This document shows, one piece after another, positions 42,233 to 53,970 of a DNA stretch of 64,000 nt. Location: assembly GCA_963662175.1 (NCBI GenBank), contig OY759220.1, positions 45,232,136 to 45,296,135 on the forward strand, written 5' to 3'. Position 1 is the stretch's first letter, and every line of letters begins with the position of its first letter. Source of the stretch: Aradus depressus. Its lineage: Eukaryota; Arthropoda; Insecta; Hemiptera; Aradidae. A program made the translations under genes and the position numbers. Under the pieces are notes generated by a model. The model had not been told where the DNA came from. It saw nothing but the letters and a program-made list of their open reading frames with translations, and did not search any database.

Positions 42233-43101
42233 TGTAACGCTCGTTTTTTTACCTTTTGGATTTATTAATCGCGAAAAGAAAAAGATACTATAAAACGAAG
42301 TTACATTCATAAATTCATAATAAAAAAAGATGAGATGAAATGGTTGCTTTAACATTAAAAGAAACAATGAACAATAAATTACATTTTTTGTTAAATTAGT
42401 TTATTTTATATCTTAAAATTTCCTTTTTTTTCTATATTTTTTATAAAAAATTTGGTGTTAGTTACATGGCGTACACACATAGATTTACCACACATACAGG
42501 CTTGGAATACTCCAACTGATGGCAAGATGATCCAGTTGTTGTTTCATTTGCGATAATAGGTTGCAGTGGGACTCCTGGGTTTTATCCCTTGAATTATATC
42601 ATGTTCTGTTCTCTCGACTTTCGTACTCTCGTTCAATGTCTCGTCATCACATGACCATCGATCATAACGTGATACTCTTTATCGGTGCTTCCGGGTCCTC
42701 AGGCATATCACTCGTTCACTAAACACATTTTTATTAGTATGTCACTCCTCTAAGCACCTCCCCACTCACACTCTCACAACGAACAACCCTCTTTTTTTAC
42801 CATGCCTAGAAAACATGGCCTCCTTATATCATGTCGATATTTCATTGGTCACATGTTCCAGTGCCTTTTCAATTTTTTTTCTTTTAAAACCATTAACATA
42901 TTTTTTTTTATACAACTTCATGACAGCACAGGTTTACATAATTATTTTTATGCAGGCCAATCATCAACATTATTTAATTTTATTGACAGAAAAAAATGCA
43001 ATACGGATAACCCCTATGCAACTCTAGTAGGCGTGGTCTAGTCGGCAGTAATACTCCCCTCTACTCTCATACATCCATGTAGGGTCACATAGACCGCTAC
43101 A
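42233..43101 (-). repeat. LTR (5' LTR in element orientation)
   Basis: 869 bp, near-identical to 35648-36517. In element orientation the next bases are ATTGTCGCAACGAACAGAGG, the position of a primer-binding site, but it does not begin TGG and I cannot assign a tRNA. Confidence 0.92.
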
Positions 43102-43714
43102 ATATATATATATTTAATTTCAAATACCAAGGGCCAGTCGGCGTAGTTATAAGAAAAACAAAAATAAACTCTCCTGATGTGGAGGGGAGAATGTGGAAAA
43201 TGGGCTGATGAACTGATCTCCAAACAAGGCCGAGAAGGATGGCTGAGACGATCTGGGAGTAGGTTGAGGACGCCGTCACACCAGATGAGCCAAGGTACCA
43301 GACTTCAGAGGTCCACGAAAAGGCGATCCAGGTTGACGAGAGAAGTCGGCGGGTTGGTGGCCTTGAGGTTGGTGCCCTGACGTCAACAGGCTGAAGGACC
43401 ATGGAAGACACACTGTCCAGCGGTCATAGAACCAACTTCTCCCCACTCCCACATTCATAGGCTCCTCCCATAAATTGTTAATATGATCAGTTTGTATAAA
43501 ATGAAACTTAATAATAAATTACGAGAATAATATTGACAATAATTGTAATAATATTAATAATTATTATAATTATTAATTAAAGAAAACATAAAAAATATAT
43601 CTTCAACAAAATCAAAATGCGCTAACATACATCATTTTACTTTTATTCTATATTCCTTCTTCGAATATTTTATTCAGAATCACCCACAATATGTGTTTTA
43701 TCTTTATTTATGAC
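43102..43714. other. GC-richer unassigned stretch
   Basis: 43170-43450 is GC-rich with overlapping short ORFs on both strands. The plus frame at 43177 reads GKWADELISKQGREGWLRRS, faintly like the W.DD(L/I)....G..W motif at the end of some reverse transcriptases, but the match is too short to call. Confidence 0.3.
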
Positions 43715-43849
43715 TAGCTGTAATACCCGGCGTTGCCCGGGGAACTTTGATTTTTCTCCTAATCTCTCATTCGAATCCTATTCAATTATTCGAAAGTACA
43801 TTCGTGATGTTATAATTTTTAATTATTAAAATAAGGCTTATAATAAGGT

Positions 43850-44410
43850 TACTCAACGGAAGACACCACAGCTAGTATGTGCCTTTCAACGGAGGAAACC
43901 ACAGCTAGTAAATACTTAGCATCGCTGGACATCCTAGCCAGTACGTACTTAAAAACGCTCATGACCACAGCTAGTATTGGTCTTGCAACGGCGTACCACC
44001 CCAGCTAGTAAGTGCTTGGAACAGCTGGGCACCACAGTTATTGTGTGCTTAAAACCGCTGGGCACAACAGCTATTACGTTCTTAGGAATGCTTCGCACCA
44101 CAGCTAGTTCGTGTTCAGGAACGCTGGGCCACACAGCTACTCGTAGTATATGCCTTGCAGCGGCGGGCAGCCCAGCTAGTAAGTTCTAGGACCACTTGGA
44201 ACCACAGCTAGTTTCTACTTAAGAACGCCAGTCACCTTAGATAGTATGCGCCTTGCAACTCCGTGCAACCAGCTATTAAGTTCTTAGGAACGCTGGGCAA
44301 CACCGATAGTATGTGCCTTGCAACAGCGGATGTCCTAGCTATTTTGTGCTTAAGAACGCTGGTGAGAGCTATTATTAACCGTGCAACGGTGGACCTCCTA
44401 GGTAATACAT
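43850..44410. repeat. degenerate 33-bp monomer array
   Basis: About 16 divergent monomers ending CCACAGCTAGTA(T/A)G and starting with CTTGCAACGGC or CTTAGGAACGCTGG variants. These are the two monomer types that form the regular 66-bp dimer at 48.7-51.4 kb, here in irregular order and much more diverged. Confidence 0.75.
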
Positions 44411-44439
44411 GCTTAGGAAACCCACCCTATTAAAATTAG

Positions 44440-45560
44440 GGCTATGTCCCATCTTTAAGAAAGCTCCATGTGAGATTCATTCAGCATTAATGCACCTTCG
44501 CCCCTCCCGTCCTAAAGGGTCACAGCCAATTTTTAAATATTGCTTTTAAAACTACTATTTACATGCTTGCCCCCCCATACCCCCCTCCCGTTGACAATTT
44601 TGAGACGTCACACATCCTTTTTTTGTTTTTGTCTTTTAAGAATACTACATGTGAAATTCCATGACAATCCGACCATTCGTTAATGAGCTACAACTATCTT
44701 TATGCTAAGGCCTACCCCCAAAACCCCCCTCCCTTCCGTGACGTCCCATACTTTATTTTTCAATTTGGCTTTCAAGATTCTACATGTGAATTTCCATGAC
44801 AATCCTAACATTAGTTAATGACTTATCAATATTTTTATATTTAGGCCTAGCCCCACATCCCCCATTCCTTTCAATATTTTGAGATGTCACATAGCCTATT
44901 TTTCAATTTAGCCTTTAAGAATACTATGTGTCAAATTCCGTGACATTCCGATCGTCTGTTAAAGACCTATCACTATCTTTATATTAGGCCTAGCCCCCCC
45001 TCCCGTTCACATTTTGTGACATCACACACCCTATTTTTGAATTTGGCTCTTTAGAATACTACATGAAAAATTCCATGACTATCCGACTATTAGCTAATGG
45101 GCATTTTTTATGCTTAGGCCTCCCTTACAACCCCCCCTCCCGTTCACAATTTTGTGGAGACATAACTAGTCAAATTTCAGCGATTTCGGCTGAAGGGAGG
45201 GGACTAAATACAAAAATCCCAATAACTGCCGATGTAATGAATGTATCAACATCAAATTTCGTATTTAAAATTACAATCCACTGAGGATATAACCAGTAAA
45301 ATTTCAGCGATATCGGCCGAGGGGAGGGGGGAGTTCCGGGGAGGGAGCTCAATTAAAAAAATCCACAACCCCCCTCCCGTTCACAATTTTGTGACGTCAC
45401 ACACTTTTTTTTTCTATTTGGCCTTTAAGAATACTACATATGAAATTTCATGACAATCCGACCATTAATTAAGGAGTTAGCACTATTTTTATGCTTAGCC
45501 CCTCTCACAACCCCCCCTCCCGTTCGTAATTTTGGGACGCCACATAGCATATTATTCAAT
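44440..45560. repeat. ~145-bp tandem units
   Basis: Repeating sequence: AATACTACATGTGAAATTCC, ATGACAATCCGACCATT, TTAATGA.CTA.CACTAT, then TTAGGCC(T)ACCCCC, CCCCCCTCCCGTTCACAATT and TTGTGACGTCACACA. The same units recur at 51450-52990. Confidence 0.75.
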
Positions 45561-47180
45561 CGGTCTTGAAAGGATGCTACATGTGAAGTTTCATGAATAT
45601 CCGTCCAGCCGTTTGGGCGTGATGCTGGAACAAACATACAAACAAACCCCGTTTCAGTATAGAAGTATAGAAGCCGGTGGAAGAGAATGGGTAGATATAC
45701 GAATGTGAATTTAAAAATCCCAATAACTGCCGATGTAATGAATGTATCGACATCAAATTTCGTATTTAAAACTAAAATCCACTTAGGACATAACCAGTCA
45801 AATTTCAGCGATACCGACTGAGGGGAGGGGGGAGTTTCGGGAAGGAGGCTCAGTTCAAAATACCACAACCCCCCTCCCGTTCACAATTTTGTGACGTCGC
45901 TCCTTTTTTTTTTCTATTTGGCCTTCAACAATACTACATATAAAATTTCATGACAATCCGACCATTAAATTATGAGTTAGCACTACTTTTATGCTTAGCC
46001 CCCCCTTACAACCCCCCCTCCCGTTCGAAATTTTGGGACGCCACATAGCATATTATTCAATCGGTCTTGAAAGGATGCTACATGTGAAGTTTCATGAATA
46101 TCCGTCCAGCCGTTTGGGCGTGATGCTGGAACAAACATACAAACAAACCCCGTTTCAGCATAGAAGTATAGAAGCCGGTGGAAGAGAATGGGTAGATAAG
46201 CGAATCTGAATTTAAAAATCCCAATAACTGCCGATGTAATGAATGTATCGACATCAAATTTCGTATTTAAAATTAACATTCACGGAGGACATAACCAGTC
46301 AATTTTCAGCGATATCGGCCGAGGGGAGGGGGGAGTTCCGGGGTGGGGCCTCAATACAAAAATCCCAATAACTGCCGATGTAATGAATGTATCGACATCA
46401 AATTTCGTATTTAAAACTAAAATCCACTTAGGACATAACCAGTCAAATTTCAGCGATACCGGCTGAGGGGAGGTGGGAGTTCCGGGCGGGTGGGGGGGGG
46501 GGGGGGGGCTCAATTCAAAAATCCCAATAACTGCCGATTTAATGAATGTATCGACATCAAATTTCGTATTTAAAACTAAAATCCACTTAGGACATAACTA
46601 GTCAAATTTCAGCGATATCGGCCGAGGAGAGGGGGGAGTTCCAGGATGGGGGCTCAATTCAAAAATCCACAACCCCCCTCCCGTTCACAATTCTGTGACG
46701 TCGCACACTTTTTTTTTCTATTTGGCCTTCAAGAATACTACATATGAAATTTCATGGCAATCCGACAATTAAATTATGAGTTAGCACTGTTTTTCTGCAT
46801 AGCCCCCCCTTACAACCCCCCCTCCCGTTCGAACTTTTGGGACGCCACATAGCATATTATTCAATCGGTCTTGAAAGGATGCTACATGTGAAGTTTCATG
46901 AATATCCGTCCAGCCGTTTGGGCGTGATGCTGGAACAAACATACAAACAAAACCCGTTTCAGTATAGAAGTATAGAAGCCGGTGGAAGAGAATGGGTAGA
47001 TATACGAATGTGAATTTAAAAATCCCAATAACTGCCGATGTAATGAATGTATCGATATCAAATTTCGTATTTAAAATTAACATTCACGAAGGACATAACC
47101 AGTCAAATTTCAGCGATACCGACTGAGGGGAGGGGGGAGTTTCGGGAAGGAGGCTCAGTTCAAAATACCACAACCCCCCT
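45180..47180. repeat. 501-bp higher-order tandem repeat
   Basis: The core GATGTAATGAATGTATCGAC occurs at 45231, 45732 and 46233 (period 501), then at 46377 and 46536 (short units of 144 and 159) and at 47037 (501 again). Each long unit joins the dispersed core, a ~145-bp unit and the end phrase ATCCGTCCAGCCGTTTGGGC through AACCCCGTTTCAG, then TATAGAAGCCGGTGGAAGAG. ORFs of 70-144 codons here arise because 501 is divisible by three; they are not genes. Confidence 0.8.
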
Positions 47181-47639
47181 CCCGTTCAAAACTTTGGGAC
47201 GCCACACACCTTTTTTTCCTTTTTGGCTTTTAAAAATACTACATGTGAAATTTCATGACAATTCGACCATTAGTTAATGAGTTAGCACTAATTATATACT
47301 TAGGCCCCCCTTACTACCCCCCCTCCCGATCAAAATTTTGGGACGCGACATAGCCTATTATTCAATCGGGCTCAAAAGAATGCTACATGTGAAGTTTCAT
47401 AAAAATCCGTCCAGCCGTATGGGCGTGATGCTGGAACAAACATACAAACACACAAACCCACAAACCCCGTTTCAGCTTTATTAATATAGACTTAAACGTT
47501 CCGCTCAACATAGGGTACGTGACATCACCCAACACTCCTGCCAACTTCCTACTACCATCTCCAAAGCCCACTTATATTCCACATTTCTTCCTTGATAATG
47601 TTAGTAGAAACCAAACGGTAACTTATTTTATCATACATA

Positions 47640-49800
47640 TGGAGTCTATCGAGCTCAGGATCGCCATTTAGAAATCTAGCCAAGGCACTTAGGTCAGATA
47701 TTTTATTCGGGAAGATAAAAATAAATTTGAGCACGTCGTCCTTCGGATTAGACTTTAGGCTATGATCGAGGGCCTTTTTGTATGTCAGGTGCTCGATAAT
47801 GAGTCCTATGTTATGTAACTAAACCTAGGTAGCTAAAATTTCACTTAGGTTCAAAAAACCTTGAGCACGTCGTCCTTCGGATAGGACTTTCCCGATATAT
47901 CTAAATCTGTCTATCAGTTTTAACAAATATTAAATCTATAAACCATTAAAAAGCAGGAAGTTTGAAGAATGGTATTTAGCCCGACGTTTTTCGAAAAACA
48001 TTTTTATTTCAATTTTTGTGTAGGATTCAGATATCCCGGTTGTTCATCAGTTTTAACAAATATTAAAACTAAAAACCGTTTAAAAGCGAGAAATTTGAAG
48101 AATGGAGTTTACCGAGCTCAGGATCGCCATTTCGAAATCTAGCCAAGTCACTTAGGTCAGATGTTTTAATCGGGAAGATAAAAATAAATTTGAGCACGTC
48201 GTCCTTCGGTTTGGACATTAAGCTATGATCGAGGGCCTTTTCGTATGTCGGGTACTCGATAATGAGTCGTATGTTACGTATCTAAACCTGGGTAGTTGAA
48301 ATTTCATTTACGTTAAAAATAACTTGAGCACGTCGTCCTTCGGTTTGGACTCTAAGCTATGATCGAGGGCTTTTTCGTATGTCAGGTACTCGATAATGAG
48401 TCGTATGTTACGTATCTAAACCTGGGTAGCTGAAATTTCACTTAGGTTAAAAATAAATTTGAGCACGTCGTCCTTCGGATGGGACTTCCCCGATATATCT
48501 GAATCTGTATATCAGTTTTAACAAATATTAATACTAAAAACCGTTTAAAAGCGAGAAATTTGAAGAATGGAGTTTACCGAGCTCAGGATCGCCATTTAGA
48601 AATCTAGCCAAGTCACTTAGGTCAGATGTTTTAATCGGGAAGATAAAAATAACTATGAGCACGTCGTCCTTCGGATGGGACTTTCCCGATACATCTGAAT
48701 CTTTCTTTGGTTGACCATCTTCGTTTCTGGATGCTGCCTATCTACCAACATAGCTGTATTAATTTGCAACAGCGGACACCACAGCTAGTACGAAGTTAGG
48801 AACCCTGGGCACCACATCTAGTATGTGCCTTGCAACAGCGGACCCCACAGCTAGTACGAAGTTAGGAACCCTGGGCACCACATCTAGTATGTGCCTTGCA
48901 ACAGGGAAGATAAAAATAAATTTGAGCACGTCGTCCTTCGGATTAGACTTTAGGCTATGATCGAGGGCCTTTTTGTATGTCAGGTGCTCGATAATGAGTC
49001 CTATGTTATGTAACTAAACCTAGGTAGCTAAAATTTCACTTAGGTTCAAAAAACCTTGAGCACGTCGTCCTTCGGATAGGACTTTCCCGATATATCTAAA
49101 TCTGTCTATCAGTTTTAACAAATATTAAATCTATAAACCATTAAAAAGCAGGAAGTTTGAAGAATGGTATTTAGCCCGACGTTTTTCGAAAAACATTTTT
49201 ATTTCAATTTTTGTGTAGGATTCAGATATCCCGGTTGTTCATCAGTTTTAACAAATATTAAAACTAAAAACCGTTTAAAAGCGAGAAATTTGAAGAATGG
49301 AGTTTACCGAGCTCAGGATCGCCATTTCGAAATCTAGCCAAGTCACTTAGGTCAGATGTTTTAATCGGGAAGATAAAAATAAATTTGAGCACGTCGTCCT
49401 TCGGTTTGGACTCTAAGCTATGATCGAGGGCTTTTTCGTATGTCAGGTACTCGATAATGAGTCGTATGTTACGTATCTAAACCTGGGTAGCTGAAATTTC
49501 ACTTAGGTTAAAAATAAATTTGAGCACGTCGTCCTTCGGATGGGACTTCCCCGATATATCTGAATCTGTATATCAGTTTTAACAAATATTAATACTAAAA
49601 ACCGTTTAAAAGCGAGAAATTTGAAGAATGGAGTTTACCGAGCTCAGGATCGCCATTTAGAAATCTAGCCAAGTCACTTAGGTCAGATGTTTTAATCGGG
49701 AAGATAAAAATAACTTTGAGCACGTCGTCCTTCGGATGGGACTTTCCCGATACATCTGAATCTTTCTTTGGTTGACCATCTTCGTTTCTGGATGCTGCCT
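47640..49800. repeat. SINE-derived block in ~1.1-kb tandem duplication
   Basis: Contains repeated TTGAGCACGTCGTCCTTCGG, GATCGAGGGC(C/T)TTTT(T/C)GTATG and GTCAGGTACTCGATAATGAG, the body phrases of SINE family 1. 47709-48903 is repeated at 48904-49960 nearly base for base. Copy 2 lacks about 140 bases (one internal SINE-like unit). The break at 48903 falls inside a 66-bp unit. Confidence 0.8.
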
Positions 49801-51440
49801 ATCTACCAACATAGCTGTATTAATTTGCAACAGCGGACACCACAGCTAGTACGAAGTTAGGAACCCTGGGCACCACATCTAGTATGTGCCTTGCAACAGC
49901 GGACCCCACAGCTAGTACAAAGTTAGGAACCCTGGGCACCACATCTAGTATGTGCCTTGCAACAGCGGACCCCACAGCTAGTACGAAGTTAGGAACGCTG
50001 AGCACCACATCTAGTTTGTGCCTTGCAACAGCGGACCCCACAGCTAGTATGAAGTTCGGAACGCTGAGCACAACATCTAGTTTGTGCCTTGCAACAGCGG
50101 ACCCCACAGCTAGTATGAAGTTCGGAACGCTGAGCACCACATCTAGTATGTGCCTTGCAACAGCGGACCCCACAGCTAGTACGAAGTTAGGAACCCTGGG
50201 CACCACATCTAGTTTGTGCCTTGCAACAGCGGACCCCACAGCTAGTACGAAGTTAGGAACCCTGGGCACCACATCTAGGATGTGCCTTGCAACAGCGGAC
50301 CCCACAGCTAGTACGAAGTTAGGAACGCTGAGCACCACATCTAGTTTGTGCCTTGCAACAGCGGACCCCACAGCTAGTATGAAGTTCGGAACGCTGAGCA
50401 CCACATCTAGTTTGTGCCTTGCAACAGCGGACCCCACAGCAAGTATGAAGTTCGGAACGCTGAGCACCACATCTAGTTTGTGCCTTGCAACAGCGGACCC
50501 CACAGCTAGTACGAAGTTAGGAACCCTGGGCACCACATCTAGTATGTGCCTTGCAACAGCGGACCCCACAGCTAGTACGAAGTTCGGAACGCTGAGCACC
50601 ACATCTAGTTTGTGCCTTGCAACGGCGGACCCCACAGGTAGTGCGAAGTTCGGAACGCTGAGCACCACATCTAGTTTGTGCCTTGCAACAGCGGACCCCA
50701 CAGGTAGTACGAAGTTCGGAACGCTGAGCACCACATCTAGTTTGTGCCTTGCAACAGCGGACCCCACAGCTAGTACGAAGTTCGGAACGCTGAGCACCAC
50801 ATCTAGTATGTGCCTTGCAACAGCGGAGCCCACAGCAAGTATGAAGTTCGGAACGCTGAGCACCACATCTAGTATGTGCCTTGCAACAGCGGACCCCACA
50901 GCAAGTATGAAGTTCGGAACGCTGAGCACCACATCTAGTTTGTGCCTTGCAACAGCGGACTCCAAAGCAAGTATGAAGTTCGGAACGCTGAGCACCACAT
51001 CTAGTATGTGCCTTGCAACAGCGGACCCCACAGCTAGTACGAAGTTAGGAACCCTGGGCACCACATCTAGTTTGTGCCTTGCAACAGCGGACCCCACAGC
51101 TAGTACGAAGTTAGGAACCCTGGGCACCACATCTAGTATGTGCCTTGCAACAGCGGACACCACAGCTAGTACTAAGTTAGGAACGCTGGGCAACACAGCT
51201 AGTAAGTGCCTTGCAACAGCGGACCCCACAGCTAGTATGATGTTAGGAACGCTGAGCACCACATCTAGTATGTGCCTTGCAACAGCGGACCCCACAGCTA
51301 GTACGAAGTTCGGAACGCTGGGCAACACAGCTAGTAAGTGTTTTGTAACAGCGGACCCCATAGATACTACATAGTTAGGAACGCTGGGCATCACAGCTAG
51401 TAAATGTCTTGCAACAGTGAACCCCACAGCGAATACATAG
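48760..51440. repeat. 66-bp minisatellite (dimer of 33-bp monomers), about 24 regular copies
   Basis: Monomer 1: TATGTGCCTTGCAACAGCGG then ACCCCACAGCTAG (33). Monomer 2: TACGAAGTTAGGAACCCTGG then GCACCACATCTAG (33). The main array is 49800-51440, with a few copies in the 48760-48903 duplication. Two dimer variants (GTTAGGAACCCTGG and GTTCGGAACGCTGA) alternate in blocks. Because 66 is 22 codons, frames stay open for about 500 codons on both strands. Confidence 0.92.
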
Positions 51441-51449
51441 TTACTACTA

Positions 51450-52990
51450 CTACATGTGAAATTCATGACAATCCGATTGCCCTTTAATCATTCAGCATTA
51501 TTTTTATGCTTAGCCCCCCCCCCCCCCCCCCTCCAAATTTTTAAGATGTCACATAGTGTATTTTTCTATGTGGCCATCAAGAATACTACATGTGAAATTC
51601 CATGACAATCCAATCATCCGTTAATGACCTATCACTATCTTCAAATTTAGGCCTACCCCCATAACCCCCCTCCCGTTCACAATTTTTTGATGTCAAACAC
51701 CCTATTTTTCTATTTGGCCTTTATGAATACTACATGTGAAATTTCGTGACAATCCGATCATCCGTTAATGACTTATCACTATACTTATACTTAGGCCCCC
51801 ATCAATCCATCCTCCCGTTCAAAATTTTGTGACTTATACACCCTATATTGGCTTTTAAGAATACTACATGTGAAATTCCATGACAATACGACCACCCGTT
51901 AATGAGCTACCACTATATTTATACTTAGCCCCCCCCCCACAACCCTCCCTCCCGTTCAAAACTTTGGGTCGCCACACACCTTTTTTTTTTACTACATATG
52001 AAACTTCGTGACAATGCGACCACCCGTTAATGAGCTAGCTCTATATTTATACTTAGGCCCCCCCACAACCCTCCCTCCCGTTCAAAACTTTGGGACGCCA
52101 CACACCTTATTTTTTTATTTGGCCTTCAGGAATACTACATGGGAAATTTCGTGACAATGCGACCACCCGTTAATGAGCTAGCTCTATTTTTATACTTAGG
52201 CCCCCCCACAACCCCCCCTCCCGTTCAAAACTTTGGGACGCCACACACCTAATTTTTTTATTTGGCCTTCAGGAATACTACATGGGAAATTTCGTGACAA
52301 TGCGACCACCCGTTAATGAGCTAGCTCTATATTTATACTTAGGCCCCCCCACAACCCCCCCTCCCGTTCAAAACTTTGGGACGCCACACACCTTATTTTT
52401 TTATTTGGCCTTCAGGAATACTACATGGGAAATTTCGTGACAATACGATCAACCGTTAATGAGCTAGCTCTATATTTATACTTAGCCCTCCCCCCCCCTC
52501 AACCCCCCCACCCGTTCAAAACTTTGGGACACCACACATCTTATTTTTCTATTTGGCCTTCAGGAATACTACATGGGAAATTTCGTGACAATACGATCAA
52601 CCGTTAATGAGCTAGCTCTATATTTATACTTAGCCCCCCCCCCCCCTCAACCCCCCCTCCCATTTAAAATTTTGGGACGCCACACACAATATTTTTCAAT
52701 TTGGCCTTTAAGAATACTACATGTGAAATTTCATGACAATCTGATCATCCGTTAAAGATCTATCACTATATTTATATTTAGGCCTACGCCCACAACCCCC
52801 CCTTCCATTTAAAATTTTGGGACGCCACACACAATATTTTTCATATTGGCCTCTAAGAATACTACATGTGAAATTTCGTGACAATCCGACCAACCGTTAA
52901 TGAGGTAGGACTATTTATATACTTAGGCCCCCCTTACAACCCCCCCTCCCGATCAAAATTTTGGGACGCCACATAGCCTATTATTCAATC
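51450..52990. repeat. ~145-bp tandem units, second block
   Basis: About ten units. AATACTACATGGGAAATTTC starts lie at 52131, 52273, 52417 and 52565 (periods 142, 144, 148). Neighbours in the middle are nearly identical and those at the edges diverged, the pattern expected from unequal exchange. Confidence 0.82.
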
Positions 52991-53101
52991 GGGCTCAAAA
53001 GAATGCTACATGTGAAGTTTCATGAATATCCGTCCAGCCGTTTGGGCGTGATGCTGGAACAAACATACAAACAAACCCCGTTTCAGCTTTATTTATATAG
53101 A

Positions 53102-53297
53102 CTAGCAGTAATACCCGGCGTTGCGGCCAAAGATTGCTTGGGTGGATCTGGGATGGACCAGATATTGAGGTATAATACGCCTATAACCTTCCACAGACGA
53201 TGACGAACAAATTTAAAAAAAAATTAATCAAATCCATCAAGCCGATCGTGAGTTATAGCGGTACAACGCACAGACATTTTCAGCTTTATATATATGA
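53102..53297. repeat. short copy of the terminal-motif repeat
   Basis: TAGCAGTAATACCCGGCGTT start, and CAGCTTTATATATATGA end preceded by AAGCCGATCGTGAGTTATAG. It abuts the end of the composite region. Confidence 0.65.
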
Positions 53298-53559
53298 TTG
53301 ACTATTATGGTAGTTGTTCGAAGTCTATCTATCGACAATTCTGTATTAATGTAGAATAGACAATATTTCAAAAAAAGAATAGTTTCATTTATTTATTAAA
53401 ATTTTTCAGAAGTGTTCTTATCTCCAGATAACTAATAAGAGTGATTGAAGGTAACAGGGACAGAGTGCTGGGGTGGGGCTGTCTGGGTCATTGTACTACC
53501 CACTTAGGGTCTTTTCTCCCAACCTCAGTTGACAATAAAGTTAACTATATGACACGTCG

Positions 53560-53720
53560 GTGAATCACCAGATATGCACTTCCCCACCACGAATTAATCA
53601 ATTATTTTTTCACTACAAAGTCAATCGACTGTTTATGTTAAAAACCCAATGTTTGACTAACATAGTGACTTCTGAAATGCTGTGTCGATTACATTGATTA
53701 CATCAGCAGTTTTTTTGTTT
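53560..53720 (-). repeat. dispersed 'GTATCGACAT' family repeat
   Basis: GGTGAATCACCAGATATGCA CTTCCCCACCACGA end motif, then a reversed core (GTCGATTACATTGATTACAT) at 53686. The rest of 53298-53970 shows only the ATAGACAATATTTC phrase at 53351 from the hammerhead-bearing repeat. Confidence 0.6.
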
Positions 53721-53970
53721 GTTTTATTCAACGCATCGGCTACTGTGGCCATTAGCGTTTTCGAAGTAGCATTAGCGGCAAATGACGGACACTTTCCAAT
53801 TGTAGTGTCCTGTCTAGGCAGAAGTGAGTGAGATAGCAGGTTAGACACCAAACAGCCTAGCACCAAGTCTGGGGGGTGTTACATCGGCCTATCGGACTTG
53901 TACTCTTTTTCCCGCCCATCAAAGAAATGTCAAAGTCAAATAACGGTTCCAAGAGTATAGTTGAAGTGAT

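Larger units (their letters stand above)
35648..43101 (-). mobile_element. LTR retrotransposon, non-autonomous, with nested Tc1/mariner
   Basis: Two direct repeats of about 870 bp (35648-36517, 42233-43101), each starting TGTAACGC and ending CGCTACA, flanked by ATATAT on both sides (consistent with a 4-6 bp duplication but in AT-rich sequence). The only long element ORF (41028-42065) reads on the minus strand just inside the right LTR, where gag should be, so the element is minus-oriented. No protease, RT or integrase motif is found in the 5.7-kb interior. LTRs differ at a handful of bases, so the last copying event was recent. Confidence 0.9.
43715..53101. repeat. 9.4-kb composite tandem-repeat region with mobile-element-like ends
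   Basis: Starts TAGCTGTAATACCCGGCGTT GCCCGGGGAA and ends CCCCGTTTCAGCTTTATTTA TATAGAC. The same start and end bound a 0.5-kb copy (58626-59147) and a 0.2-kb copy (53102-53297), and the end motif also occurs internally at 47464-47491. The inside is built of five tandem families listed separately. It may be one element grown by tandem expansion, or two adjacent ones (43715-47491 and a remnant ending at 53101). Confidence 0.7.

Noticed and set aside
43177..43380. Possible reverse-transcriptase tail (WADEL...GWLRR)
   Set aside because: Only about 20 residues of weak likeness, with no catalytic motif nearby.
45434..47083. Three similar minus-strand ORFs of 94-144 codons with a shared YLPILFHRLLYFY segment
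   Set aside because: They are the same 501-bp repeat translated; the segment is the terminal phrase of a non-coding repeat family.
48760..51440. Regular repeats resembling a CRISPR array
   Set aside because: Whole 66-bp units repeat head to tail with no unique spacers, in a eukaryotic genome.
49820..51466. Two long overlapping ORFs (496 and 548 codons) that look like repeat proteins
   Set aside because: They follow from a 66-bp tandem repeat with no stop in several frames; no start context, introns or family match. Reported as a minisatellite.
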